From Bolinopsis microptera (lineage: Eukaryota > Ctenophora > Tentaculata > Lobata > Bolinopsidae), in contig NC_087082.1 of assembly GCF_026151205.1 (NCBI RefSeq), positions 3,190,001 to 3,254,000 of the forward strand: a DNA stretch of 64,000 nt, read 5' to 3'. How positions within the stretch are numbered: position 1 is the stretch's first letter; each line of letters starts with the position of its first letter. Below, in pieces: positions 1-11,650 of this stretch. The notes under the pieces were generated by a model. That model was given only the letters and a program-made list of their open reading frames with translations, was not told the origin of the DNA and did not search any database. A program made the translations under genes and the position numbers.

Positions 1-1090
1 TGGGACCTTGTGAAAACAGATTGTTGAGAATACAGACACTGGTTGTCGCGGCTGACGGATTTTCAAACGATGATAATATTGATAATGGAGGGCAATTTCT
101 GAAAATGAGATGATGGACTGGATTGAATTGTGTTTATGACTGATCTTATTTCTCACCTCGGAAATCAGGGAATTTAAATAAGTCTTGAACCTTAGATTAA
201 AGTATGATTTGCCATATTCAATAAATTTCTCCAACTATACTGGGAATACACGTTCTTTGTTGTTGGTTACTTATAGAAATAATTTGAACTGCCTTTAATT
301 TTTAATCAGGACTTGTGGGCAGGTTACAGTTTTTACAAATTAGTTTTTTATGAAACTAATTATAAGAATTTTTTGTGAAGTGGGTATCTTCTCTAAATCC
401 CATCTAGTGTGTATTAATGAATGGGGAAGTTAACACTTCTGATAGGGGGATATGGAACAATATAAGTTTCGGGATACCTTAAATATTATGACTATTCATT
501 TTATGTGAAACGTTTAGATTAAAATAAGGTTTGTTAACGTGATCAGAATGAGGTCTACTGTAAATAACGGGAATGTAATCTGTTTGAATTCGTATAATAA
601 TTTGTCGTTGTTTTTATGATTGTAGTTTTTGATGATTTATGAAGTTTTTTTACAATTGAAGTGTTTAATTTGCATTCGTCATACAAAAACTTTTAAACGT
701 AAGTTTTACTGACCTCGTATTCCACTGCAACTGTAAGGATATATGAAAAATTTCAGTGATGACTAATTATTCTTTTCACATACTTTACGGCTTTCAATAG
801 GTTATTATCTACCTTATATTATAATTGGGCCTGATATATAGTATAGGCAATTTCATAACAAATTGAAATTTATCCCGTTTCAATTCAATCAATATTAGGG
901 TAGGCCTATCACATTAGGAGCCCTATCACATAGTTCAAATGCATCTCAAAAGTATAGATGTTATAGACAATCATATAGTACTGAATGTTAATTAATGTAA
1001 TGTTCTATAAACTTATTCAGAGGAATTACATTTCATCCAATCTAATTCCCAGGATAAAGATCGTTAAGATCTAAACAGACTTTTCAGCGC
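1..1090. other. AT-rich intergenic sequence, no gene seen
   Basis: All frames are closed by frequent stops, with no recognisable protein similarity and no clear repeat structure. The stretch ends in a pyrimidine-containing tract and CAG directly before the ATG of the next region. Confidence 0.6.
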
Positions 1091-2900
1091 ATGGGTAAAG
1101 AGAGAATTCGATGGACAAAGCTTAATACATCAACAGCAGTCAGAGTCAATTTGGCAGCTCTTCCACCCTCAATGAATCAGTCAAATACTACTCAACCTTC
1201 TGCAAGAGAATCGTGGATGCAAGATTCTGATTCATTAGGATTTTTCTGGGATCTATACTCTGATAAGGAAGAAGCTAAAAATAAAAAAGAGACAAACACT
1301 GAATATGACTATTCGGCACATGGCCTTCATGTGATAAAAAGTCGACTCTAAGAAAAAATTGGGAAAGTTTTCAAGTATAAGGAGAGCTCTTCCGATTGAT
1401 GACTCGAAAAAGCCAGCTCATAAAATGGCAAGCAGATTTTAAGAACAACAATATCAATGATACACTCCAGTGATTAAGCAAAAGGAAATTTCTCTCCATT
1501 TTAGATCACCTACTGAAAGGAAATTACTCACATCAAATCCGGAAAAGAGTCTCAGATCAAGATCAAAAAGTATCTCGGAAAATCTGCCTCTTCTCGAAAT
1601 GAGCTAGGGACCTCTCCGGAGATCGGGATCTAGCAGTACAGCAAAGAAAAAGCAGAGTTTCGCTCAATAAGTCCGGAAATTATAAAGTATAGATAAGATT
1701 CAGTTTCCAAAGTGAAAACAAAAGAAGCAGACAAAGATCTCGATCAAAGTCCGGAAAATAAAGTATAGAAAAGCTTCGCTCAGTGTCCAGATGTGATTTA
1801 ACTGAGAAGACAGACAAAGGCTGTAGATCAGAAAGTCCCAAGTTAGACAGAAAAGAGGATTCCCGGTATTGGTCATAAAGAAATAGATATGACTAAGGCA
1901 GTGAAAAAGAGGCTTAAGCAAGTACAACTGAGTCTTCGGGAAATTGTCAAATCATCGAGGAAAAACTAATTTACCATGATGACTTGAACAAGCTTTCAGC
2001 TAGGATTCAAAAGCCGGAAAATTCTCGGGTTTAATGCTGAAAAGGTTACAAAGTTTAACACAAGTTAGAAGGAATGAAAAAGCCTGATGAAACGCAGTCA
2101 TCAGTAAACCCTCTGTCAGAGAAGAAGTAGGTGTTCTAACGAAAACTGATTATAAAGGCATGCTAGTCCTGTTTTGAACTTGGCAGTAATAAACTCACTG
2201 ATAGGGGAAAGAAACGAAGGAGGAGAGATAGTAAGAACTCATGATGAATCCGGCGAGAGCGCCAAAATTTTTCCCGGATGACAAAACGAAAGATTTACTG
2301 GATCTCTGCCCCAGTAGAACAATCATACAAAATAAGGACAAGATAGCTTTCATGAAAATATGCGGCAAAACTTTCAAAGATGTCATTCTGATTAGACAAA
2401 AAATGGAACTATTGATGATATGTTTTCGATCAATATAGCCATGGAAAAGTCAAACTGAACTAAAGATGCTGACCAAATGAATTCTCAGAGCCAAAAGGAG
2501 CATTAATACAAGGCAGGCAATCATGTCATATGTGCCTGAGAAATGTTCTAAGGATTCAATTGTATTTATGGAAAAACATGTACTCAGAGTGCCGATATAC
2601 AAATCACTTGCAACATATCATGTCAATAGTACCAGTACAATCATATCCATATGCATCAGTAAAAGGAGATGAAGATGTTTCGGTAGGAGCTAAGAAAGGT
2701 TCTAAAATCATCAATTTAAGAAAAATTCGCCTCAAGAATTTGGATGCAGTCTTCCTCGAAAGTGCCAAAGATTAGGGCAGAGACGTCACATCTTTCATTG
2801 AATGTGTTCCAGTTCCTTAGAGCGATGGTACTTGTGCCAGCCTTACTTTAAGAAGCTATCTAGACTGGTGACTTGCGAGAGGGCTCAGAAACAGAAGGCT
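1091..2900 (+). pseudogene. Degenerate coding region of unknown family
   Basis: An 86-codon open frame starts at an ATG three bases after a splice-like AG (ctttttcag-like tract, then CGC ATG). It is rich in S, N, K and E. Beyond its stop at about 1351, coding-like text continues in shifting frames to about 2900: a Ser/Arg/Lys-rich stretch at about 1500-1850, a 65-codon frame at 2241-2438 containing GKTFKDVILIRQKME, and an 81-codon frame at 2530-2775. The many frame changes and stops indicate a decayed gene or retrocopy. I do not recognise the family. The Ser/Arg-rich middle suggests a low-complexity, possibly nuclear protein, but that is only inference. The next pseudogene lies in the same orientation and also begins just after an AG. 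Confidence 0.35.
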
Positions 2901-3556
2901 TGTAGACACACGACACAATCCTTGAGGAAATCTGTTCTCAGGGTCTACCTTATTTCAGTGTTTGAGTTTGGGACCTGATGGGCGGTTTTGCTCATGTTAT
3001 AGAGGAAGAGAGTTCTTGTTTTAAAGATATTTTGCGTATAGAAGTTGTGGGTGGAGTTATTGACTTTTGAGTTATTATTTGGAGGATTCGCCAAGGAGAC
3101 CTCTGAGGTTTAAAGTACAAGAAAAAAAGGTGTTGAGAAGTTGTTATTGAGTCTTGAGTGATTGTTTGATTCAAAGCATCTGGACTTCTGACGTGGTTAA
3201 CTAATTGATAATTTAATTGTTTTATAGCAGTACTATTTGACGAAACACATACAAAAATTTATTGAGGACATACTAATCAATGTTATATTACTTGTCTAAA
3301 TTTTTGCTCAGCCCAAATATTTGTTCCCAATACCTGCTGTGTTTTTTTCTTTCTAATTCGAAATTTAAGCTCTAGCGATTTTCTGCAAAAATTCATGATT
3401 CCTGGACCACGAGTCGATTTTTTTTTCGTGAATCTATCAGGTAAAAGAATTTTTCAGTATATGACTTCACTATGCTTGTTAATTGAATCACTTTGTTACC
3501 CTGTAAGTCCTCCTACGTCCTACATGTTTTGTTTGTTAAATTAAAAACAATTACAG
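2901..3556. other. Spacer between two decayed coding regions
   Basis: Possible last traces of the preceding decayed frame reach about 3180. The rest is AT-rich with no gene. It ends in ttaaaaacaattacag, a 3' splice-site-like sequence at the start of the next pseudogene. Confidence 0.4.
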
Positions 3557-6540
3557 GTACACATGGAAGTTGAGCTTTTAAGCGAGGGGTGTTCTCCGGA
3601 ACAACAAAGTTAAGAAGTCACAGAGGTCTGATAACACTGGACTAAGTGTAACTATTCTTGAACATGGCGGTCCTTATTATGAGCGCTAATACTATAGCTA
3701 TTAACGGACTCTTTCCCCATTTGGGGTTTTTTTGATGTCGATGGTTGCTCCATACTTTAGAGCACTTGGTCTTCATGGGCTCATCTTGTTATCCTAAAGG
3801 AATTTTGGACCATTGCTGCAAACCGCTGCTTTATCGAACGGGGACATATGCATGGGACAGTCAGGCCACCTGCCTACAACGTGGTTGTGCTGGAAAGAGG
3901 GGGTTCCTAACTTTTCCAGCCTCTCATTCTAGACCACATCCTCTTCCCGCTTTTAACTCAGACGAAGGGTTTGTCACGGAGGCTGTATATGTTAATGGTG
4001 ACGGACAGGGATGGTGGGCGTCGTTTACAAAATGTGAAATGCAGACTATGAGAATACTATTTGTATTGCATATAGAGCATTTTCTCCACTCTTTTTTTGG
4101 GCAACGGGTGAGTCCATATGGTGTTGGAAACGGTGGTATGCTACATGAATTGAGAACAAGCAGTATGTTGAGAATTGAAGAGATTTTCATGGTCAGGATT
4201 ACAGGCCTGAAAATATGAATTATCATTTGCGGTTAAGAATCAATTGAGGAAGTAACAGCCAGCTATCACTGAAGTTAACATAAAATACTTGAAAGACAAA
4301 TCTACTAACCGTTGTTAAAGCAGACTGATTGTCAATTTTTGAAGCGATAGAATTCATTGCTGCTGAAACTCACCGTTTCTCGTCCATCAGCGTGGAAACT
4401 GCTGCTATTCCATCGGCCCCAGAGGATGGGAAGACCCGGGGGTGTATGCTTTTTGCGTTTTAAGAGTTTGCCTTGAACAAATAAAAGAAAACTGGCCGAA
4501 GGACCTAACTCATAGAATATCTTGATAACTCATCGGCATCGCCTCTGACCAATGATTTGATCACATTCCGGAACCCTTTTGCTCGTTCCTTGTCCCTACC
4601 ACCAGATACTACTATCAACTACTGTAGTCACTTAAACTAGAGGAAATACTCTGAAAGCCATACGAGGTTAAAAGAGGCTTGTTCACTGTATTCTCATTAA
4701 AACGTTAGGACTGGTTCTATTGATCTAGATAGGATTTACTCGTTGTTCGAAAACAGACTTCGTGAAAGCAAAGTTGGAAATCGAAGTAAAAGATCCTCGA
4801 AAAGCATGGTATCTTATGCAATTGTGGACAAATTGTATGAGCGGGAGTGTCCAATTTGCTAGAGAACATACTCTAAGATGGATACTTTCCTATCTGGTCT
4901 CTTGAAGGAAGTCAGGATTTCTGGCAGGTGTTTTGAGCAGAATTATGGAATCACTTGTTACGTGTGTTGCTGCTAGCAACGTCAGAGCTTTTGAGTTCAA
5001 TGGATGAAGAGGACAGTGAGCGAATAGAAAGCGACATCGATGAAACTTGGTGAAGAAAAATAAACTAAGTAATTACGGAGAATCCTTGCTCAAGCTGAGG
5101 ATTTTCAATAACAAAGTATTTCACCTGAGTTATTTTCCGCTATCAGAAACCTGATCTAAGTCAGTTTGATGCAACGCCATTCTGCTACCTTCTTCCAGCA
5201 GGCAGATTTCATGTCCAATTTATTCCTCCATATCATAAACAGTCTCTTTCTAACCGCTTCTATTCTATCATAGCACTGATAAGTTTCGATCAAGAGGAAG
5301 TCATTAGTTCCTGCTTATTGAGGCTCTGTTGTACATTTACTTTGCTGATGAGGCTGGTTTTATCGATGAGTGGCGATGAGGTGCCATCCAAGTGTGAGAA
5401 GCTCGTTTCACACACCATGGTGTATCACTCGCGTCTGTTCAAAGAACAAATTGTCTGGAAATTCACACTTCAGAATATAGTTTAGAGGAAGGTATTGTTC
5501 TTCTCAGCAGCTCCTTTTCTATCAAGTTGTCGATAGCAAGAAGATCAGCGAGTTTATATCAACAACCGCAAGTCATGTCAAGCAAGCAAAACGATGTGCT
5601 ATTGAAACGTGTGCAGTCTCTGGTTATAACAAACACCTTTATCCTTCAGTACTTCAGATAAAAGTAGCCTCTTTTGTCAGGAGCATTCCTGGAGTTGTTA
5701 GTCTAGAAGATGCTGTGCCTCCCTACAAATCATGTTCAAAGAGCTTTTCACCTTCCGATTGCTGCTTGCATATTAATGAGCAAACCAGAATGTTACATAA
5801 AAAATCGATCTGTCCCGGAAATTCAGTTCGCTCTTAAGTAGACGGTCGCCTCTCTGATAAGCTCACTTCGTTTCAGCTTAATCGTTCTTATGCATAGATT
5901 TGACAAACCCACCCCCCCCAGATGGAAGAGGATATGGTTGTTAAGGTTACAGGAGAGGAAAACAAGTTACATGGATCCATCGTTCCAATATCTCATTCCT
6001 GTATAACGACCCTCTTGGACATTAAGATGAGAGTTTTCAAGAATTGGTTTGGGAAACCTTGATGGGGTTATTGGGACGAGAAATTCCGTGGAAGAAAAGG
6101 ACTTGCTAATCACTATTATACTGACTTCTGCAACGGATGGAAATCTCATGATGCAGCTCCAACAGTCAACGATGTTTCGGCAGCTTTCTGGCTGTCAAGG
6201 AGCTTACTGACAGCATTGTTTCGTCTGAAAAAATCCTACTGCCAATTGTGGCTGAGAACAAGTTGAGCTGTCAAAGCGTTTAATTTCATCTCTCTTGTGA
6301 GGAAGGTAAAATCCGGTTACAGTGCAGCTCTTTGGGATCTTGAACTTTATTCATGGAAAAACGGAGAGGAAAACCTTTTCAAGAAATTTCCGATTCTGGA
6401 TTGACAATATTTGTCAAGATATTGTTGATATTGTAAAGAGTATCATACACAGCTGTTTGCTACGGGTGATGAATCTGTTAAAGATTTATACTATTCCCAA
6501 ATAAGGAGGTTTAATTTATTGGACTTGAAATGTTTGGCGA
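3557..6540 (+). pseudogene. Decayed M16-family (insulinase-type) zinc metallopeptidase
   Basis: Frame-hopping translation gives a recognisable M16 peptidase of the large C05D11.1/SDD3-like type (family length about 1,000 residues). The inverted zinc motif HxxEH is intact as HTLEH at 3751-3765, followed by LVFMGS and a KGILDH segment. A degraded copy of the conserved GFVTE...YHVNG...EMQ region lies at about 3970-4045. The block at about 4110-4220 corresponds to the family's GG-M-LR...YRPEN segment. A C-terminal block at about 6070-6115 (EKFRGRKGLA-HYYTDF) corresponds to the FWRKIRGKGLAY region of intact members. Stops and frameshifts occur throughout, so no active enzyme can be made. The whole family length spans about 3 kb with no visible introns, which fits a retrocopy or an intronless parent. 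No poly-A tail or target duplication was found. The family assignment is solid; the mode of origin is inference. Confidence 0.82.
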
Positions 6541-7052
6541 TTTCCGATTTTGACAGTTATACTCATATCATTAATTATTTATTGTGGTGGGAAATATTAT
6601 ATAATTAATTATGCAGCGTTAACTTTGCTGTTATTTGCTTTTTTTTGAATTGTGTACAACTTTTTTTATTATGATTAGATAGTTTATTAAGTTTATTAAG
6701 TAATTAGTTTTGAGAAGATTTGCTTTGGAGCTATTCTAAGGTTAGGTTAATCTTGATTTTAAAGGAGCTTTAATTTGAAAGGTTTATAGTGCTTGAAATT
6801 GGACAATGCGTTGTGTATTGCATACTTTATTTATATATACATTTAAGCATAATATATTTAATAAATTTGTGATTTATTGTTTAAAGAGCTCAATATATAA
6901 TGATCCATGAGTAATAATTCCAACTTCCATGATCAGGATGATTTCAGAATCATTATCAAGTATAAGTATGAATGATTCAAAAACTTCCATTCTTCGAAAC
7001 TTATCTTATAAACCTAAACTTCGGCCATATTTTTATTTGTCTTGACAACGTT
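6541..7052. other. AT-rich intergenic sequence, no gene seen
   Basis: Very AT-rich, with several AATAAA-like hexamers around 6860 that could be relic polyadenylation signals of the upstream remnant. No open frames or repeats worth naming. Confidence 0.5.
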
Positions 7053-7700
7053 TCAATGTAAAAACGTACCACACAATAGCTGGTGTATACTAACGACATC
7101 ATTCAGGTAGCATGTTTTAAAAACAGCTAATCGTCCAGGTCTAGCATGCAGGTAACTCCACAGCCTCTCCACAGACCAGCTCCCCTCGAGTTCCCCTCCC
7201 AGAACTCCCCTCTCCAGACTACTCCGAGTAGAACGTGCAATTTGTCCTGTAGTTGTAGAGAATACAGGTGGGGAGAGCGCGCAGCTAAGATCTCTTCTCC
7301 GACTCCTTGCAGAGAGGAATATCTGTAAATGACACCTAAAAGATGACCACCCTCGCTGGGAACTAGATCTAGGACAGTTGGCTGCATCCTCCAAGGGTAT
7401 CAACAGCACTGACCTATCAGTATGTACATACACCAGTCAGGTGGGTTGGTCAGCGCTGGTCTGGTATATACGACACCATGCAGTACGTTACAGCACACAT
7501 CAGCACCTAGGTGTACTTGGACGCGCAATGAGCGCTGCAGTCTCTTACTGTTGTGCGCCCGGGCGCACCGGTTTGGGTACTCACAGCCACACTCCCGTAT
7601 CATGGTACGATCAGCCTTCTGGTGGCGCGCAGGGACAAGCCTCCGACATCGCCATCCAAGCAGCTGAAATAATCGTACTCTAAGAAAACTGCTGAATACC
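7053..7700. other. GC-richer island with overlapping open frames, unidentified
   Basis: This stretch is clearly richer in C and G than its surroundings. Long frames are open on both strands at once (126 codons on the - strand at 7053-7433, 101 codons on the + strand at 7378-7683, 100 codons on the - strand at 7400-7702). Open frames on both strands are expected from a GC-rich, stop-poor sequence, so none is a convincing gene. It may be a fragment of a foreign or mobile sequence, or a decayed exon. I recognise no protein family in any frame. Confidence 0.3.
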
Positions 7701-9379
7701 ATCTATGTGAATCACATGGGTAAACTTTAGAGGAGATAGAGAAGGCGATGGAGAGAGACACTTATATGTCGAGTGAGCAAGCTAAGGAATTTGGACCTCA
7801 GTTGATCTGTGACAGTTCCGCCACCTGCTCCTCCAAATTAGATAGTATACTATGTTAACTGTGTTAGACTACAGGATCAGTGATTGTGGAACTGTTTGCT
7901 GGGATAAATTATTTTTTCGGAATTGAGGAATGCTGACTGATGTCCATTATATTCAGGATTCAGTATGAACTGATACAGGTACGTACCGTGGCCAAAATAA
8001 ATAGTTCAAACTGTCAGACAACGAATGAGATACCGTGACCCATCTCGCTAAATCAGGGTCTGTTTCTTTGCCCGACACAATTCATATGAATTATTGTACC
8101 TCACGTGTCTGAAAAGTTGATCACAGCAACGCTTAAAATATAAACTTAGGCGTATTTTTTTTATGAATAGGTACTTTGAGATTTCTTACGTATCTATCAG
8201 TTTTTTATTTGATTCACTGCTGTCAAATAAAGTCATCAAACCTAATCATGAAAATATTTTCTTTGAAGTTTATCTAATTTTCATAAATAAAATACAGCTT
8301 AAATATTACATAATTAAAATTAAAATATCCACAGACAAGAACAATACTAACATGTCTGTTTGATCACTCCAGTGATAACTGAATACTGTCTGATTGACCT
8401 TGTCTCTATTTTTAACTTTTAAATAGGGTTATGGGTATCTATGATAATGGAACTAACAATTATCCATGGGTTCGTGGTTTCTTCAAATCGAGTCACCGAA
8501 GTTGATCCGCTAGCTCTAGCAGTGGCTATAATACGGATTACTATCAATATTAAGTATAATTTAGTGTTTGACAATCTGATTTAATAAAAATTTAATACGT
8601 TGGTAATAATTAACTCAAGTATATTATATTATACAATTATACATTACTGCATTGCGTAATTTTTATTGTATATATAATATACAATATTAATTACTGCAAT
8701 TCACGTATGGTATTTTATGTAAGGATGGAATGCTTCCACGACAAAAAAGAAGTTTTCCCAGCCGGCTCAGCTGATCGCCTAGCTTGTACTCAATTCGTTA
8801 GACTAAGAATGGTAATAATTAGCGTTTATACTTGCTACAGCAACACAATGTATTCGCATGATTTAATTTGAAAATGCTCTTAAATAAGTACAATGCAGCA
8901 CTTTTTCTTTTACATTTCGCTTTGCTGATCTTGATGGGATTTATCACTTTGATCATTTACGTTATAGACTATAATTCGTAGTCAATAAGTGGTCCAGATC
9001 AGATTCAAACATTCCACGCTTCAGCATATTCAAATTGATGCCTTTAACAACCGCATCAACAATTACATAGCTGATAATAGTTGTTATATTTTTGTCACTT
9101 CATTAGTTCTAATCTCAAAAGTACTTTTTGAATTGTTCGCTTCGGTTACACAGATGCTTCATTCTAATGAGGATCCTCTTTGTTAAATAAATTCCCTTTT
9201 AGTTTATTTTTTTTGTGTACACAATTTAAAAAAAACAAAATGCCAAACAATCAGGCGGTCCTATCAGGCGTGTACTAGAACAGCTGCATGCAGTTGTTAT
9301 GGTAACATTACCGTTATATAGGTCGGGTGTTGTTATGGTTACATGACCATATAATGTAGTGACTTTACTGACTTACGTC
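7701..9379. other. Intergenic sequence, no gene seen
   Basis: Only short frames rich in AT codons are present. One imperfect AT-rich palindrome is listed separately. No other recognisable content. Confidence 0.5.
8605..8697. repeat. Imperfect AT-rich palindrome
   Basis: The left part (gtaataattaactcaagtat and the following TA-rich tract) pairs imperfectly with the right part (tacaatattaattactgc). It could be a small hairpin element or simply low-complexity AT sequence. Confidence 0.3.
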
Positions 9380-11650
9380 GGTTCTTGGTCCTGAAGCAAA
9401 ACTCACAATTCCTCGCCACACGTCGCGGTTCAAGCATAACAGATCTTATCTCTTCAACACAGGAAACGGCTGGTGTCCTTCTTTAGCATTCCAGAACGTA
9501 AGGTGGGGCCTCCCCGGGTCTCCTGTAACCATGCTGAGTGTCCCAGAAAAGAATTGGTTTGCCAGAAGGTCGTCATGCCTGGCTTACATGTCGCCAGTCT
9601 CATCTTCTGGAGGATATCACGCTGATGGCTTGGGGATGTTGCCGTATAAATCACTGTTATTGATGTTTGTGGCCAACGTATGTTTCAAGGCCATCCGGAG
9701 GCATTCTAGTGTAGCATACATTGATACGAATCAGTCATGATTGGCTTATCGTACCAATCTTCAGAGCCGTAAGGAGTACGGGATCAACCGTTGCTCGAAA
9801 GACACGGATCTTAAGTCCTGGCGCATTCCAGACTTCCAGGTTTTCTTTAACTGATGACGGCCCCATGCCTTTGCTCTTCCTAACACAAAGTCCTTCTCGC
9901 ACTCATTATTATGTGCTAAGGTAGAAAAATGTCATCTACTTGCCTCTATCTCCTGCCCACTTGCTGCTTTATGACGGTAGAGTCAGAATCAGAGAGATTG
10001 AATCTGATGTCCTTCGGTCTTACTCTCGTGGAGTGCAGTTCCAACGGAGTTAGCAGCCAGCTCCACAATGAGGAGAAGATCTTGTACGCTTGCTCTGCGG
10101 TGTCTGTTGTCAGTGCAGTCGTCAGCAAAGACGACCATCTGTCATCTTATCTGCTGTGTATCTTCCTGCTTCTTCTGGGGTTGACAGTGAAGCCAGGATC
10201 TTTGCTCTATGTCGATGTTGTCTTCACTAGTCAAATGACAATCACGAAGTGGTAGGGCGCAGTGTGTTCTCCCTGCATAACTCCAGCAAGTATAAGAAAG
10301 TTAAGTCAGACCATCATCGGATGACTCGTCGCCATGGTTGTCCTTGTACATAGCATCTATCAGCCTAACAATGGGCTTCTGGTATCCCATATGCAGGAGT
10401 ATCTCATCAATATACCCCTATGAATGCTATCAAAAGGCCTTCTTAAAATCGATGAACAACGGAGAAGGGCGGTCAGGTTTTTGTCTCTAGCCAACTCCAG
10501 TTCCTCCTTAGAAAAGGAATGTGGATGGTGGGTTACTGCGTCCCTCCGATAATCAGTTTTGGTTGATCCTCAGGCTTTTCTCATCGCTGGTTTGATTCTT
10601 TTTAAGGATCTACGATTCAGGGTCTTACTAACAATGGACGTAAGAGGCCGATTACTCAGTAGTCTACTCCACTTTTATTTAGATTTCCTTTCTTTGGCAC
10701 AGGCACCACGATGTTGAGTTGCCGCATTGATCAGGGATTTTTCCATCAACACAGAGGCGCTGTGAAGTGTCCTTCCAGCACTTCAATCTCCCCTATGCAT
10801 ACCTCCATCAAACCAGGCTGCATGGCTTGCTTTTTCATCGCCTATTCTATTGTCATTAATAGGTCCCACAATTTCATTATTCTTGCACAGTCAGCCAGCA
10901 TCCTCAGCCCGCCTGAATCCGAGAAACAGAGTCTCCATCCTCAACCTCATTTGGTAGCTCACTGCATGTGCATCCTTACACTCCCTTAACTACCTCTCTA
11001 CTCTTCCTATGTAGGATTCTCATGATATGCGTCTTGGGCCTGAAACAGAGTTCTCTCCTCTCCGTTACCCTAGGATCTTGGGGGGTTGTTACGTTGTCTT
11101 CTTGGGATGGGCTAAGCAACTTATGATTGGTTGCTTTCACGCATCCAAAAGCTTTCCGTACCTGAATCGTGTGGGATCGTTTGCACTAGATTCTTCCTAC
11201 TTTAGCATTGAGAATCTGTTTTTCACCTCCACAGAATTACAAGGCTTTGCAATCTTATTCTTCTTTGATCAGTACTGTAGTCATATCTTACTACTCTAGG
11301 TGCATTCTGGCACTTTCAGGCAGGCTGTGTTGTCTGAACTATTCTACTAGGACGGTGGTCCGACCCAAGGAGAGTTAAAAGGAGATTGAGACCCAGTGTC
11401 CTTGACTGAGTTACGCCACTTCTGCCTTATCGGATGTAATCAATCTGACTCTTCGCTCAGTGTTCAGGTCAGGAGAGATACGTCCATAGTTCTAATGGGA
11501 CGTTTCTGGAACGGTGAGTTAGTTGCCCTCAAGGTTTCCCTCCACCCAAGTATCCCTGAGAAGCGATCGTTTCTGTTGGATACTCGATGCCAGTACCGAA
11601 CCTGAATCCTCCTCATTCAATCTGCTAAGATGGGCGTTAGCTCACCAACA
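9380..11650 (-). mobile_element. Dead RTE-like non-LTR retrotransposon (LINE), reverse transcriptase region
   Basis: Read on the - strand with frame changes, the translation matches the reverse transcriptase of RTE/CR1-like LINEs. In order: LSNRPLTSIVSKTLNRRSLK (palm entry, about 10.65 kb); RINQ...EGRS (about 10.55 kb); FIDFKKAF-like text (about 10.45 kb); MQGEHTAPYHFVIVI (about 10.25 kb); SDTAEQAYKIFSSLW (about 10.1 kb); KIRVFRATVDPVLL (about 9.8 kb); INVCYTRM (about 9.7 kb); and the C-terminal block DILQKMRLA...GYRRPGEAP with VEEIRSVML (9.65-9.43 kb). The catalytic F/YADD segment is damaged and stops are scattered throughout. The 5' endonuclease domain is not recognisable; coding-like text fades near 11.6 kb, so the copy is either 5'-truncated or too decayed there. 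No tail or target duplication was identified. Confidence 0.88.
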
